Source of the DNA: JBEPTX01 sp041691795 | Lineage (GTDB): Bacteria; Patescibacteriota; Saccharimonadia; Saccharimonadales; Saccharimonadaceae | Reading direction: 5' to 3' | DNA length: 64,000 nt | Assembly: GCA_041691795.1 (NCBI GenBank) | Contig: JBEPTX010000001.1 | Coordinates: 310,001-374,000 of the forward strand | Part shown: positions 51,004 to 61,138 of the stretch, piece after piece | Position numbering within the stretch: the stretch's first letter is position 1 | Layout of the letters: each line of letters begins with the position of its first letter | The notes under the pieces: generated by a model | Told to the model about the DNA's origin: nothing | Databases searched by the model: none | The model's input: only the letters and a program-made list of their open reading frames with translations | Made by a program: the position numbers and the translations under genes

Positions 51004-52377
51004 ATGGCCAGAAAAAACAAATTTGACTATGATCTGATCGTTATCGGTAGTGGTGCGGGCGGAAGCGCTGCTGCAACTATTGCCGCGCACGAGGGCAAGC
51101 GCGTTGCAATTATCGAAGCTGATACTTTTGGTGGTGATTCGCCAAACTGGAGCGATATTCCGACCAAAGCATTGCTGCATGCCGCACAGTTGTACGACGA
51201 AGCCAAACACGGTGCCAGGTTTGGGCTCCGTAGCAGTACAATGAGCTACAATTACCCTAGTTTACGCGCCTGGAAAGATCTGGCCGTGCAACGAACCGGT
51301 GCTGGTGGTAATCGCCACTACTACGAAAAAGAGGGGATAGATGCCTATCATGGTGCCGCACATTTCCTGACCCCGCACGAAATTAGTGTTAATCGTCGCC
51401 ATATTTCTGGCGCGCACTTCCTGATTGCTACCGGATCACATTGGGTTGCCCCAGATATTCAGGGCATTACTGATATTGACTACCTCACCCCTCGCACCAT
51501 CCTAGAGGCGATTCGGCCGCCAAAAACACTGTATATCATCGGTGGTGGCACAGCCGGGATCGAAATTGCCCAATTAATGGCAATTTTTGGGACAAAAGTT
51601 TACATTGCCGAGATTGCCGCGCGACTACTCCCCCACGAAGATGCCGAAGTAGGGGAGTTGATGGAGCGACTTCTCCATGAACAAAAAGGCGTGACTGCCC
51701 TGACCCAAACGCGCACATTAATGATTGAAAAAGAAAACATTGCCAAACGCGTGACGTTTTCTCGCGGCGGCGTCGAAAAATCAATTCGGGTTGATGAAGT
51801 CTTGATTGCTGCAGGACGTGCGCCAAATGTTGATCTGGGACTCGAAAACGCCTCTGTTAAATACACACCAAAAGGTATCGAGGTGAATGATCAATTGCAG
51901 ACAAGCAGCCGACACATTTACGCCGCTGGTGACGTACTAGGCAGACTAAGTCTGACGCATACTGCCCTACTAGAAAGCCGTATTGCCGCCAATAACATAT
52001 TCTCACGAAGTAAAATAAGTCCGGATTATGCCGCTACACCTCACCTGACATTCACCTATCCAGGCGTTGCGTCAGTTGGATTGACCGAGGATGACTGTCT
52101 GAAACGTGATCTGCAGATCAAAAAATCCGTTGCACCACTGAACATCATTGCACGCAGCAACACCAGCGATTTCCGTGATGGATTTGTTAAACTTGTGACT
52201 GATAAAAAAGGCGTGCTGTTAGGTGGAACAATCGTTGCACCACACGCGGCCGAATTGATACACGAACTCGCACTGGCAGTGAAATATGGCATGACCGCAC
52301 ATGATATTGCCGAAACACCACATGCCTTTCTAAGCTGGAGCGAAGCCATTCGCGTCGCTGCTGCAAAACTCGGCTAA
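51004..52377 (+). CDS. Lipoamide-dehydrogenase-like flavoprotein lacking the redox disulfide
   Basis: 457 aa pyridine nucleotide-disulfide oxidoreductase fold: FAD-binding VIGSGAGGSAAATIA (about 14-28), NAD-binding YIIGGGTAGIEIAQLM (about 177-192), the IYAAGDVLG motif (about 305-313) and a C-terminal dimerisation domain. The active-site segment reads GGDSPNWSDIPTKALL where family members have GGTCxNxGCIPSKALL: both cysteines are replaced (Ser and Asp). It may use flavin directly as a quinone or NADH oxidase-type enzyme. A GGAGACAG site precedes the ATG. Confidence 0.9.
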   Translation: MARKNKFDYDLIVIGSGAGGSAAATIAAHEGKRVAIIEADTFGGDSPNWSDIPTKALLHAAQLYDEAKHGARFGLRSSTMSYNYPSLRAWKDLAVQRTGAGGNRHYYEKEGIDAYHGAAHFLTPHEISVNRRHISGAHFLIATGSHWVAPDIQGITDIDYLTPRTILEAIRPPKTLYIIGGGTAGIEIAQLMAIFGTKVYIAEIAARLLPHEDAEVGELMERLLHEQKGVTALTQTRTLMIEKENIAKRVTFSRGGVEKSIRVDEVLIAAGRAPNVDLGLENASVKYTPKGIEVNDQLQTSSRHIYAAGDVLGRLSLTHTALLESRIAANNIFSRSKISPDYAATPHLTFTYPGVASVGLTEDDCLKRDLQIKKSVAPLNIIARSNTSDFRDGFVKLVTDKKGVLLGGTIVAPHAAELIHELALAVKYGMTAHDIAETPHAFLSWSEAIRVAAAKLG

Positions 52378-52393
52378 TCTTCTCTATTCTACT

Positions 52394-52422
52394 TTGACTT
52401 TATAGCATATAAATGCTATAAT
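52394..52422 (+). promoter_or_regulatory. Sigma70 promoter of the 52502 gene
   Basis: TTGACT at 52394-52399 and TATAAT at 52417-52422 with a 17-nt spacer. The leader of about 70 nt contains a GCGTG/CACGC hairpin (near 52463-52485) and an AGGAGAG site before ATG 52502. Confidence 0.78.
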
Positions 52423-52501
52423 TTATATACTATTCGATGATAAAACATCGGATGTGTACCTCGCGTGGAACTATAAGTACACGCGCAAACCAGGAGAGAG
52501 C

Positions 52502-52825
52502 ATGGGAAATCCCGACGTTCTACAAGTATTTGTCCTTCCCTATCGGGAGTTTGACCAAAGTCGCCAACCAATTGGGCGAGTTGTCGTGTCGCAGTGCATC
52601 GACATCATCAGAACTGTGGATGACACAGAGACAACTATTCAAGCGATCAAAATCCTTGTGGACGACATGTTAGGAGCTAGCTTCCAGACAGGGACCATTT
52701 CACCGAACATCGTCTTTGTTACCTTTGACCCTCGGCATCTCAAAAATGCCATGGTACCCGCAACGAAGATTGTGGCATTGATCGACGAATTGAAAGCAGA
52801 AGATACCGACGATACCCTTTCGTAA
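52502..52825 (+). CDS. Hypothetical protein, 107 aa (orphan cassette gene)
   Basis: No family recognised. The start at 52502 is supported by the AGGAGAG site. An alpha/beta soluble protein: strand VLQVFVLPYREFD, VVVSQCIDIIRTVDDTETTIQAI and a long C-terminal helix KIVALIDELKAEDTDD. It has its own promoter, a structured leader and a strong terminator, like the genes at 4775, 16495 and 63483. Confidence 0.75.
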   Translation: MGNPDVLQVFVLPYREFDQSRQPIGRVVVSQCIDIIRTVDDTETTIQAIKILVDDMLGASFQTGTISPNIVFVTFDPRHLKNAMVPATKIVALIDELKAEDTDDTLS

Positions 52826-52872
52826 ACTTCGGGCATGGACTGGTCCAGTGTGGACCAGTCCGCCTGAAGGGA
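52826..52872 (+). terminator. Terminator of the 52502 gene
   Basis: GGACTGGTCCA and TGGACCAGTCC form an 11-bp stem with a 3-nt loop, extended by an outer CTTCGGG/CCTGAAG pairing. Confidence 0.7.
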
Positions 52873-52947
52873 ACCCATGCTCCCTCTTTAATCTAGTTAT
52901 CGTATGCTTGTAAGAGTATAGCGTATCTGTTACGATAGTATATGTAT

Positions 52948-54546
<1,599 letters not shown>

Positions 54547-54572
<26 letters not shown>

Positions 54573-54735
54573 CGTCTGTATTTCCTTCTTTGGAACCATT
54601 ATACCATAGTTGCTCACGAGATAACAGATGTAGCACGTGAATAATATCCCTTACTTGGTCATCAGTAAGTTCATTAGCAAGAGACCCAAGAGTTCGACGC
54701 GCTTTTGATACAGAGATAGTATGTTGAATTAGCAA
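54547..54735 (-). CDS. Small helical protein overlapping the recombinase start
   Basis: 62 aa. ISVSKARRTLGSLANELTDDQV followed by RDIIHVLHLLSREQLWYNGS. Small ORFs of this type (a short Phd-like SxxxARRTLGxxA segment and a DQV..IL..L helix) often sit directly before serine recombinase genes of CPR bacteria, to my recollection. It overlaps the recombinase ATG by about 26 nt in another frame, so translation is probably coupled. Possibly an excision or expression regulator; no function is shown. Confidence 0.65.
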
Positions 54736-55126
54736 GTTAGTTTATTTTGAGCAAGTAAAAAGGAACTTACCGTGACGCCTTTCGCGCCATTAAGTAGTTC
54801 CTTTCAAAAAACAAATCTCTTTAAATAAATCTTATCACCTTCATATGTAATATGAAAGCATAGACATTACTGATAGGCAGCGTTGAAGTGAATAACATAT
54901 AGAACAATCACCCTATACTTCATCAACCCATCGCAATACGCTTCTTATTCGCTGCAAAAAACCACCATTCGGCAATTCCTCCCTATTCGCATACTGAGCC
55001 GCAGCACCTAGAACCCTCATCGCTATATTTGCCTAGGTCAAAATGAATAATTATAAAAATTAAGAAGGAAAACATTATTATGAAGATAAGCCAACCGAGC
55101 AGTGTTAGTAAGAGCTTTTTGGGCTT
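54736..55126. other. Non-coding stretch within the integrated element
   Basis: 391 nt, AT-rich, without a supportable ORF. It holds a CATATGTAATATG-type palindrome near 54843-54853. It separates the recombinase unit from the two accessory genes, which are on the same strand, so the recombinase promoter should lie here. Confidence 0.4.
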
Positions 55127-55954
55127 TTACTCATACGCTTTACGCCATCCAGCAGTTTGAGCTGCTTCTTCGCTACAGAACCATCGTTCGCCGTATGACT
55201 CATTAACAGTTGTCTGATCATAGTATGCTTGACCAGGTACATGATATATCCGTTCGCCTGTACTAAAGCTAACATTACCTTTTATAACACAGGCCTCTTG
55301 TAGCGCCGCTTTTATCATCTCATCTTCAGACTTGAAATGTGTTTTTCCATCATCCCCGCATTCATAGTAACCACCAGGTCCATACTCACCGCCTTTGACA
55401 GATTTCTGCTCACCAGCATCGATGCAATCCTGCTTTGAATTATACTGCTCACGATAACATCGTGTAGACCAGCCCCATTGTGCGCCACGTGCTGAACACT
55501 CAGCTTTGTCTATTGCAAGCTTGTCAGCTATAGGATTGCTCCTGGTCCCATCATCTTTGCAATAGTCAGAGGTATTATTACTCAACTCTGCTTTGCATTT
55601 TTCAAAGGCCGATAGAGTTAAAGGGTGAATCAAACTAAAACCTATTCCACCAATGAGAAACGTCCAAAACCCTCCGATTAGTACATACACGAGCATTCTA
55701 TTAGCGAGAGATTTAAGCCGTATCTTTCTAGCAATTGATTTTTGTTGACTGGATGAGAAATGTAGCTTTGAAATATCTACCTTTACGCTGTCAAGCCACG
55801 TGTACTGTTTGCTTGTAAAATCTGTAATCCCTGAGGCTTTGTTCGTATCTACTTCGGACTCAAGCTTGGTACGTAAAGAATCGTAGTATGTTGATTTTTT
55901 TAGGTAAGAATTAATAATGCACTCATTTTCTGCGTAGCGTTCTATATTGTCCAT
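55127..55954 (-). CDS. Single-pass membrane protein with C-terminal sunset-type domain (element cargo)
   Basis: 275 aa. A charged N-terminal part (1-85), one membrane helix (about 88-113), a Cys-rich extracytoplasmic part with six to eight Cys and, at residues about 225-275, KGNVSFSTGERIYHVPGQAYY and WFCSEEAAQTAGWRKAYE. This YHxPG...WFCxxxxAxxAGWR pattern is the small domain found after thermonucleases and ComEC-like proteins (called sunset domain in databases, from memory). No nuclease domain is present. It follows the 213-aa gene by 4 nt. Confidence 0.78.
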   Translation of the reverse strand: MDNIERYAENECIINSYLKKSTYYDSLRTKLESEVDTNKASGITDFTSKQYTWLDSVKVDISKLHFSSSQQKSIARKIRLKSLANRMLVYVLIGGFWTFLIGGIGFSLIHPLTLSAFEKCKAELSNNTSDYCKDDGTRSNPIADKLAIDKAECSARGAQWGWSTRCYREQYNSKQDCIDAGEQKSVKGGEYGPGGYYECGDDGKTHFKSEDEMIKAALQEACVIKGNVSFSTGERIYHVPGQAYYDQTTVNESYGERWFCSEEAAQTAGWRKAYE

Positions 55955-55958
55955 ATAT

Positions 55959-56600
55959 CTAAATCCAAGTCCCGTCTGTTTCTGTAATCATTGGGTTCCA
56001 GTCCTCATAATGAAATTTTCCATCAGTTTCTATATCAATGTTTTTGAAAGGTAAGCATTCATTTATGTCTGGAATTAGTGCTGCAATCTCTGGTATATCG
56101 TTAAGCCTGATTGGACGCCAATCGAACCATTCGACATAAGGCTCCTTAAACAGCTTAATCTTACGTTTTGTGAAAGGTACCATAGGCTCGATAATTTCAA
56201 AGTCTGTAGCCATCCATTCTTCTCGGCTTGAGCCATAGTACCTGTTCATTAAAGTTATAGTAGGTTTCAGCTCACTGAAACTCATTGCTATTCCTGACTC
56301 GGCATAGTTCAGATTCTTAGATATACACCAACAGTTTTCGTCGTGACTTCCTTCTATCCATGCTCGGTAATGAAGAAAGTCTTTGTGTAATCCATTAAAT
56401 CCTTGGTCATTTTGACGTGCTCGAAGTTCAACACTGTCTTCAGTTGGATTAATAACGAATATGTAAAGATACTTCTGGGTACCTTTAAAAGAAACAAATC
56501 TGTCCGAGTACCAGTAAAAGAATGGTCTTGGACTACCATCGGGAGGCTGGTGGCTCGTAAATAGCCTATCAGAGTTATGTAGTAAGATCATCTTAGTCAT
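55959..56600 (-). CDS. Hypothetical protein, 213 aa (element cargo)
   Basis: No family recognised. A soluble protein rich in aromatic residues (PFFYWYSDRFVSFKGTQKYLY, WCISKNLNYAESG, EEWMATDFEI). Several Asp/His/Trp residues but no known motif. First gene of the two-gene cargo unit of the element; the downstream membrane protein starts after 4 nt. Codon use is AT-biased like the rest of the element. It could be a defence or fitness cargo, which is speculation from location only. Confidence 0.68.
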   Translation of the reverse strand: MTKMILLHNSDRLFTSHQPPDGSPRPFFYWYSDRFVSFKGTQKYLYIFVINPTEDSVELRARQNDQGFNGLHKDFLHYRAWIEGSHDENCWCISKNLNYAESGIAMSFSELKPTITLMNRYYGSSREEWMATDFEIIEPMVPFTKRKIKLFKEPYVEWFDWRPIRLNDIPEIAALIPDINECLPFKNIDIETDGKFHYEDWNPMITETDGTWI

Positions 56601-56699
56601 AACTTGATATTATCATAGGCTGCACCAATGCGATGCAAAGGTATTCTACCGTTTTTTATTATAAATGTGTGACACAGTACTTTGAGGGATCGCGAGGGG

Positions 56700-56912
56700 C
56701 AGCGGGGGTACTGTTAAGATGTATATTTTTGTTAATAAACTCAGTCAACTACCGCACAGTCTTAGAGATACTTATCGTCAGAACGGGTGGGTGTTATACG
56801 TGCTAAATTCTAATACTGTGCGGGAGTGATTCATAACAGTGACGCAACTAGTGTAATCTGCTTATAAGCGAGAATGTCCGTACAGATCTGGTTCCAATGT
56901 AAACGTACTTGG
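56700..56912. other. Structured non-coding right end of the integrated element
   Basis: CCGCACAGT..TTAGA (from 56753) pairs with its inverted copy (to about 56823), forming a 14-15-bp stem with one mismatch around a loop of about 45 nt. CTGGTTCCAA (56888-56897) pairs with TTGG.CAACCAG up to 56920 and overlaps the right border. No ORF is supported from 56601 to 57112. It may be recombinase-binding DNA or a small RNA. Confidence 0.5.
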
Positions 56913-56920
56913 GCAACCAG

Positions 56921-56956
56921 GAAAAAATCCTCAGTCGAAAGACTGGGGATTTTTTC
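56921..56956 (+). terminator. Displaced original terminator of tRNA-fMet
   Basis: GAAAAAATCCTCAGTC, a GAAA loop and GACTGGGGATTTTTTC form a 16-bp stem. It follows GCAACCAG, as other tRNA trailers here follow ACCA, and has the same GAAA loop as the tRNA-Met trailer. Confidence 0.75.
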
Positions 56957-56977
56957 TACGCTGCGCGTGCAGGGTTC

Positions 56978-57072
56978 ATACCTGCGACTATTTTTGCTTA
57001 GGCAAAAAAGTCGCAGGTATCGCTCGCAAGCTCGCTCCTCCGCTCGTTTGGAAAATATGTAAACACATTTTC
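56978..57072. repeat. Hairpin cluster displaced from tRNA-fMet, with T-arm-like arms
   Basis: ATACCTGCGACT (56978-56989) pairs with AGTCGCAGGTAT (57009-57020) around an inner TTTTTGC/GCAAAAA stem; GAAAATATGT pairs with ACATTTTC (57051-57072). The arm shares GTCGCAGGT with the tRNA-fMet T-arm, and CAAATCCTG (57091-57099) repeats its 3' half. No coding sequence is seen. Confidence 0.7.
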
Positions 57073-57112
57073 ACTGCACGTCGCTACGCCAAATCCTGGC
57101 TCGACTTGCTAC

Positions 57113-57484
57113 TTAGCCCTTCCACTTCTTGTAAAGACGCTCAACCTCATCAACTAATTTTTGCCCATTGTAATCAGCCTTGCGAAGATACGCGTAGGCG
57201 CCAGCGGCGAGCGAACGATCGACATCAACTTGTTCGGATAGATTAGAGTGCGCGATCAATAACGGTTTTGGCTCTGTTCGCTCTTGCATAGTACGCATAA
57301 ATCCTAGACCGTCCATTTCGGGCATCAAAATATCCAACAGTACAAGATCAGGCATGAAAGTATCAACTTCTTTCATTGCTGCCAATCCGTCACCAGCTGA
57401 ATGAACATCATGTCCAGCACCTTCGAATAACCCCTCATAGATAGTCCTGAGATCACTATTATCATCAACGATTAAAATCTTCAT
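57113..57484 (-). CDS. Response regulator, single receiver domain
   Basis: 123 aa CheY-like receiver: acidic pair DD at 7-8, phospho-acceptor Asp51 in LVLLDILMP, Thr/Ser-type HSN at about 79-81 and Lys in YLRKADYNG. No output domain. It lies 48 nt downstream of the histidine kinase gene in the same direction, so both form one two-component unit; output must be by protein contact. Confidence 0.94.
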   Translation of the reverse strand: MKILIVDDNSDLRTIYEGLFEGAGHDVHSAGDGLAAMKEVDTFMPDLVLLDILMPEMDGLGFMRTMQERTEPKPLLIAHSNLSEQVDVDRSLAAGAYAYLRKADYNGQKLVDEVERLYKKWKG

Positions 57485-57532
57485 CTCTTATCCTCTATTT
57501 CTTCTGTGGTATATATCTTTTATCATACACGC

Positions 57533-59167
57533 TTACTCGTCTACTTCAACTGGTTTTGATAATGGTGGGATGGTAAACGAGAAACACGCACCGCCGCCTT
57601 CTACGTTTTTGACCCCGACCGTGCCGCCCCAATCATTGACGATTTTTTTGGCGATCGTCAGACCAAGTCCCGTACCGTTTTCCTCGCCAGTAACATTCAG
57701 TTTTGTAAACGAATCAAACACAATGCCTTGTTTGTCCTCAGGGACACCTGGGCCAGAATCTGTGACAGAGATGACAACATCACTGTTACTATCGGTTGCT
57801 TCGATCGTTACGGTACCTGTTTCGGGCGTAAATTTCAAAGCGTTAGAGAGCAGGCAATCCAGCACTTGGCTCAATCGACTTTTGTCCACATTCACGAGGA
57901 ATGGTGGTGAAGTAGCATGAAGTCCGATCTTCTTTTTGTCGAACTCGCCCTCCTCTTGCGTAACAAGTTCGTCCAAGAATGGTTTGAGTGCAATTTTTTC
58001 GGGTTTATTAGCACGATGACCAGACTCTAGTTCACCAATATCCAAAATGTCATTCACCAGCTGCGTCAGCAGTTGCGCTGTTTCTCTGGTGCGCTCGATA
58101 TAGTGCCGTTGCTTTTTGCCGAGTTTGCCAAACGTGGGGTTGAGCAGCAAATCGGCGTACCCTACAATGACCGTTAATGGTGTGCGGAGTTCGTGGCTGG
58201 AAGTCGAAATAAACTGATCTTTGAGGCGCTGAACTTTCATCAGACCGGAGATATCACGGCCAATAATAAGTACCGCACTGACTTCCCCGTCGTCGTTTTT
58301 CAGTGGTGAGAGTGAAACTGAAATGTCGAGTAACGGCCGACCGTCTTGATATTCGATCGTCTCGGTCTCGATTTCAACTGGTTGCCCTGTTTTGAAAACC
58401 TGTGCAATATTGTAGCCTAGCCTAGGTGTATCCGAGCTAGAGCTGGCAATTTTCACTCTTTGGCTAATTACTTCTGCGTAGTGTTTACCTAAAAGCTCGT
58501 TACTTTGCATCGCCATCATATCAAGAAATCGTTGATTAGCATGCCTGACAATACCATCGCGGTTAATAATCGCAATCGCATCGTTGATAGCAGCAATAAC
58601 AGCGGCACTCTGCAGCTGCTCGACGACTAAAGCGCTCTGCAATTCGTCGATCACTGGATCCTGGCGAACGTAAAACCTACGAAATAGCCACCAACCGCAC
58701 AGCGCAGTCACAATATATACCACTGTCAGGATAACCCCAATCGTCGTATTACCAAGTGCAGGGATGAACCCGCCAATCGCCAATAGATAACCGAGAATTG
58801 ACATCCAAGTAATCGTCAGTGGGACACTTGAACCCAGCATTGCCGAGATGAAAATGAGAACAACCAATGCGACATTTTGTGGTGAATCATACCCACCGGT
58901 CATAACGGAAGCAATAATAATAGCGGTTCCGAGAAGGCTTACGCCGATGACATAGGCAGATCGGCGACCCAGTCGAGGCACAACGATACGAAGGATAAGC
59001 GATTGATAGACAACTGAAATAAATACCAAGACAAGAACCATATTTGGTATCTCGATCATCACAATACCAAAATGATCAAACGTCCACGCTGCGAGGACAA
59101 GTAATGCGTAGAGATATGCATATGCACTCAAAAATTTGAGGTATTTGCTTTTTACCATTCCCGCCAT
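57533..59167 (-). CDS. Membrane sensor histidine kinase with PAS domain
   Basis: 544 aa. Six or seven membrane helices (about 10-165), a PAS domain (about 190-305, AAINDAIAIINRDGIVRHANQ), HisKA with the phospho-His at residue 325 in SSHELRTPLTVIVGYADLL, and HATPase with DSGPGVPEDKQG and GTGLGLTIAKKIV. The membrane part would sense an envelope or lipid-soluble signal. TACACT on the minus strand (59175-59180) is 7 nt before the ATG (leaderless-type). Confidence 0.95.
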   Translation of the reverse strand: MAGMVKSKYLKFLSAYAYLYALLVLAAWTFDHFGIVMIEIPNMVLVLVFISVVYQSLILRIVVPRLGRRSAYVIGVSLLGTAIIIASVMTGGYDSPQNVALVVLIFISAMLGSSVPLTITWMSILGYLLAIGGFIPALGNTTIGVILTVVYIVTALCGWWLFRRFYVRQDPVIDELQSALVVEQLQSAAVIAAINDAIAIINRDGIVRHANQRFLDMMAMQSNELLGKHYAEVISQRVKIASSSSDTPRLGYNIAQVFKTGQPVEIETETIEYQDGRPLLDISVSLSPLKNDDGEVSAVLIIGRDISGLMKVQRLKDQFISTSSHELRTPLTVIVGYADLLLNPTFGKLGKKQRHYIERTRETAQLLTQLVNDILDIGELESGHRANKPEKIALKPFLDELVTQEEGEFDKKKIGLHATSPPFLVNVDKSRLSQVLDCLLSNALKFTPETGTVTIEATDSNSDVVISVTDSGPGVPEDKQGIVFDSFTKLNVTGEENGTGLGLTIAKKIVNDWGGTVGVKNVEGGGACFSFTIPPLSKPVEVDE

Positions 59168-59207
59168 ATGTTCTAGTGTAGCATAAGCTTATAGAGATGG
59201 GGAGGTG

Positions 59208-59987
59208 TTAGTTTTTTGAGCTAAATCGACGGAGTGCCTCGAAACTGCCCGCCCCTGAATGACTAGGGACAACCGACGCAACGGAAATGTTTTCTTTGTC
59301 GAATCGATCGACAAGTGACGCAATTGACTGCCGAGCCATCGCAAGATTAAACGAAACAGGTGGTGGCGACATGAGCGCCTTGCCAGTACGGTTGTAATAC
59401 AAGCTGTCACCAACATAAAGCGTGTCACCTATCAGATACACGACACTTCCATGTGTATGTCCTGGTGTTGCAAAAGCCCGAACTTGTAGATCGCCCACCG
59501 TCACGATTTCCCCATCTTGAACACTATGAAGTTTGGAAGAATTGGCAACGGCAAGTTTCGGCTGCTTGCCAAGTAAGCGAGGAAATAGCCCATCACCTGC
59601 CGCCGTTCCCTCAATAAATGCACGATCTTGCTGGCCAACATAGACATCAGCATCAGGAAACTGACGCAAACCCGCCGTGTGGTCGCTATGGCCGTGAGTC
59701 ACAAAAATCGCTTTTATCATACCAGGATCCAGACCTTTAAAGCGTAGAACTGCTAGAATTTCCTCGGCTTTGGGGTCCATACCTGCATCAATCAGACAAA
59801 AGGCTTTCCCAGAACCGTCAATCGGAATCAAGTAGATTGAACTATGCGAATCAATCAGCCGCACCACTCCACCCGGCATATCGCCGCCGTGCATAGCAGA
59901 CGAACCGGCAAGCTTAAGAATCAGGGCGGGAAATCCATGTGAATTCAATGTTGGGGGGTGGCCGTTGGACTTGATTGTATCGCTCAT
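59208..59987 (-). CDS. MBL-fold metallo-hydrolase
   Basis: About 259 aa. The zinc motif FVTHGHSDHTAGL, a later GHTHGSVVYLIGD and the final SHSGAG give the full metal site of glyoxalase II/lactonase-like MBL enzymes. The substrate is unknown. The frame opens at 60023, but ATG 59987 (MSDTIKSNG) has TATAGT 6 nt upstream on the minus strand (59994-59999). It lies 39 nt downstream of the FtsB-like gene. Confidence 0.9.
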   Translation of the reverse strand: MSDTIKSNGHPPTLNSHGFPALILKLAGSSAMHGGDMPGGVVRLIDSHSSIYLIPIDGSGKAFCLIDAGMDPKAEEILAVLRFKGLDPGMIKAIFVTHGHSDHTAGLRQFPDADVYVGQQDRAFIEGTAAGDGLFPRLLGKQPKLAVANSSKLHSVQDGEIVTVGDLQVRAFATPGHTHGSVVYLIGDTLYVGDSLYYNRTGKALMSPPPVSFNLAMARQSIASLVDRFDKENISVASVVPSHSGAGSFEALRRFSSKN

Positions 59988-60026
59988 GCCTTTACTATAG
60001 CGAAGTCGTGAAGTGTTGCGCAAGCG

Positions 60027-60479
60027 CTAGCTATTCACTTCATGATTGCCACCAAAGAGGAAATTAACCCATTGTTGAAAATTGCTGGGCTGTGGAAGAT
60101 TGGTTACTGTGTTTAATGGGCTGGTCGCCTGGTCGACTGCTTTGGCACTGGCCGAATTTGGCGGCAAAATCAAAACTTTTTCGCCTGGCTGGACAAGTCC
60201 CAAACGCTCGCGTGCCTGCAATTCCTGATATTCGGCGCTGTGATAATATTTCTGTTCGTAAGCCAAATTGTCAGTTTGCAGTTGAACCAATTGCGACTGA
60301 CGACGCTTGTCATCGACAACCCGCTGGAGTGCATAGTTTTTCTGAACAACCCCAATCGACCCCCATGCCCAACTCGCCGCAATCAACAGTGCGACCACCA
60401 CAACCAGATTATTCATGGTCAGATAGTTGTGAACGACGTGGTATGTCAGCCGTCGAATGTTTGTTTCGAGTTGATTCAT
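60027..60479 (-). CDS. FtsB/DivIC-like septum formation initiator
   Basis: About 150 aa. A short cytosolic N-terminus, one membrane helix (about 22-42), a coiled coil (about 48-90, QKNYALQRVVDDKRRQSQL) and the ELQARERLGLVQPGEKVLIL segment typical of FtsB/DivIC. A division protein linking FtsL and FtsQ. The start at 60479 is 9 nt after a TATAAT box; the AGAGAG just before the ATG would be at the very 5' end of the mRNA. Confidence 0.9.
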   Translation of the reverse strand: MNQLETNIRRLTYHVVHNYLTMNNLVVVVALLIAASWAWGSIGVVQKNYALQRVVDDKRRQSQLVQLQTDNLAYEQKYYHSAEYQELQARERLGLVQPGEKVLILPPNSASAKAVDQATSPLNTVTNLPQPSNFQQWVNFLFGGNHEVNS

Positions 60480-60582
60480 CTCTCTGTTATTATAGCTCAC
60501 GGGCGGATAATAGGCTATAATATGCCGAAGTGTGAGGGCGCCACTGATCTTAACAATTCGTATTTTATTTCCTTCTGGTTTT

Positions 60583-60658
60583 GGGGGCGTAGCTCATCGG
60601 TTAGAGCAGGCGGCTCATAACCACTTGGTAGGTGGTTCAATTCCACCCGCCCCCACCA
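60583..60658 (+). tRNA. tRNA-Ile2 (anticodon CAT, expected lysidine-modified)
   Basis: The acceptor GGGGGCG/CGCCCCC and the GAGCAGGCGGCTCATAAC.ACTTGGT pattern match tRNA-Ile(CAU) rather than Met. The anticodon stem GGCGG/CCACT contains a C29-A41 mismatch. The D-loop ATCGGTTA has T15, and the variable loop TGGTA gives A48, a reversed Levitt pair. CCA is genomic; no palindromic trailer. Confidence 0.9.
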
Positions 60659-60712
60659 TAGTTGAAAATTGAATCAAATTATAGAGGTCAATGGTCACCC
60701 TATCGCTCCACA

Positions 60713-60756
60713 CTAAAAAACAAAGACAGAGGCTTTCGCCTCTGTTATTTGTTTCG
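60713..60756 (+). terminator. Terminator downstream of tRNA-Ile2
   Basis: ACAAAGACAGAGGC, a TTTC loop and GCCTCTGT..TTTGTTT form a strong stem with a T-rich end. The 60659-60901 stretch holds nothing else I can support. Confidence 0.65.
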
Positions 60757-60901
60757 AGTCTCATGAGGTGTCTATTTCCTAGGTATAGGTGATGACTCTT
60801 ACTCGAAACATATCCTGCTAGCTGATAGTGGCCATTCGGCTATTGCAAATACTAACTCTGTGGAATATGTTGAAGCTAAGGTGGGAATAAAACATTCAAT
60901 A

Positions 60902-60917
60902 TCAGACTTTTGTCTGA
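60902..60917 (+). promoter_or_regulatory. Small hairpin before the Shine-Dalgarno of the 60934 gene
   Basis: TCAGAC, TTTT, GTCTGA: a 6-bp perfect stem ending 8 nt before GGGAGG. It could modulate translation or RNA stability of the two-gene unit 60934-61648. Confidence 0.4.
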
Positions 60918-60933
60918 AGAAAAGGGAGGCCCT

Positions 60934-61137
60934 ATGGACCAAATAAAAGCCGTGCAAGCAAGCGACAGCAAGGAACACCAACCTGCCAATCAAGGTGTCG
61001 ATTGGCAACCGCTAGGCGTGCCAGTTCGCAAAAGTGGCGGAAGCTTCGTTGACAGGATACCGGATATTACACCTGAGCAGATCGTTTTACCCGTAGCCGA
61101 AGTACCTACGGTAACACCAGAAGGTACCTCTGAATAG
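60934..61137 (+). CDS. Small hypothetical protein, 67 aa
   Basis: MDQIKAVQASDSKEHQPANQ start, Pro/Val-rich end (IVLPVAEVPTVTPEGTSE). Probably unstructured. The start at 60934 is supported by GGGAGG 5-10 nt upstream. It precedes the 169-aa membrane gene by 1 nt, so both are co-translated. No family recognised. Confidence 0.65.
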   Translation: MDQIKAVQASDSKEHQPANQGVDWQPLGVPVRKSGGSFVDRIPDITPEQIVLPVAEVPTVTPEGTSE

Positions 61138-61138
61138 C

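Noticed and set aside
55081..55159. 26-codon plus-strand ORF with an AAGGAA site near 55081
   Set aside because: It overlaps the 3' end of the sunset-domain gene on the other strand and has no supporting features.
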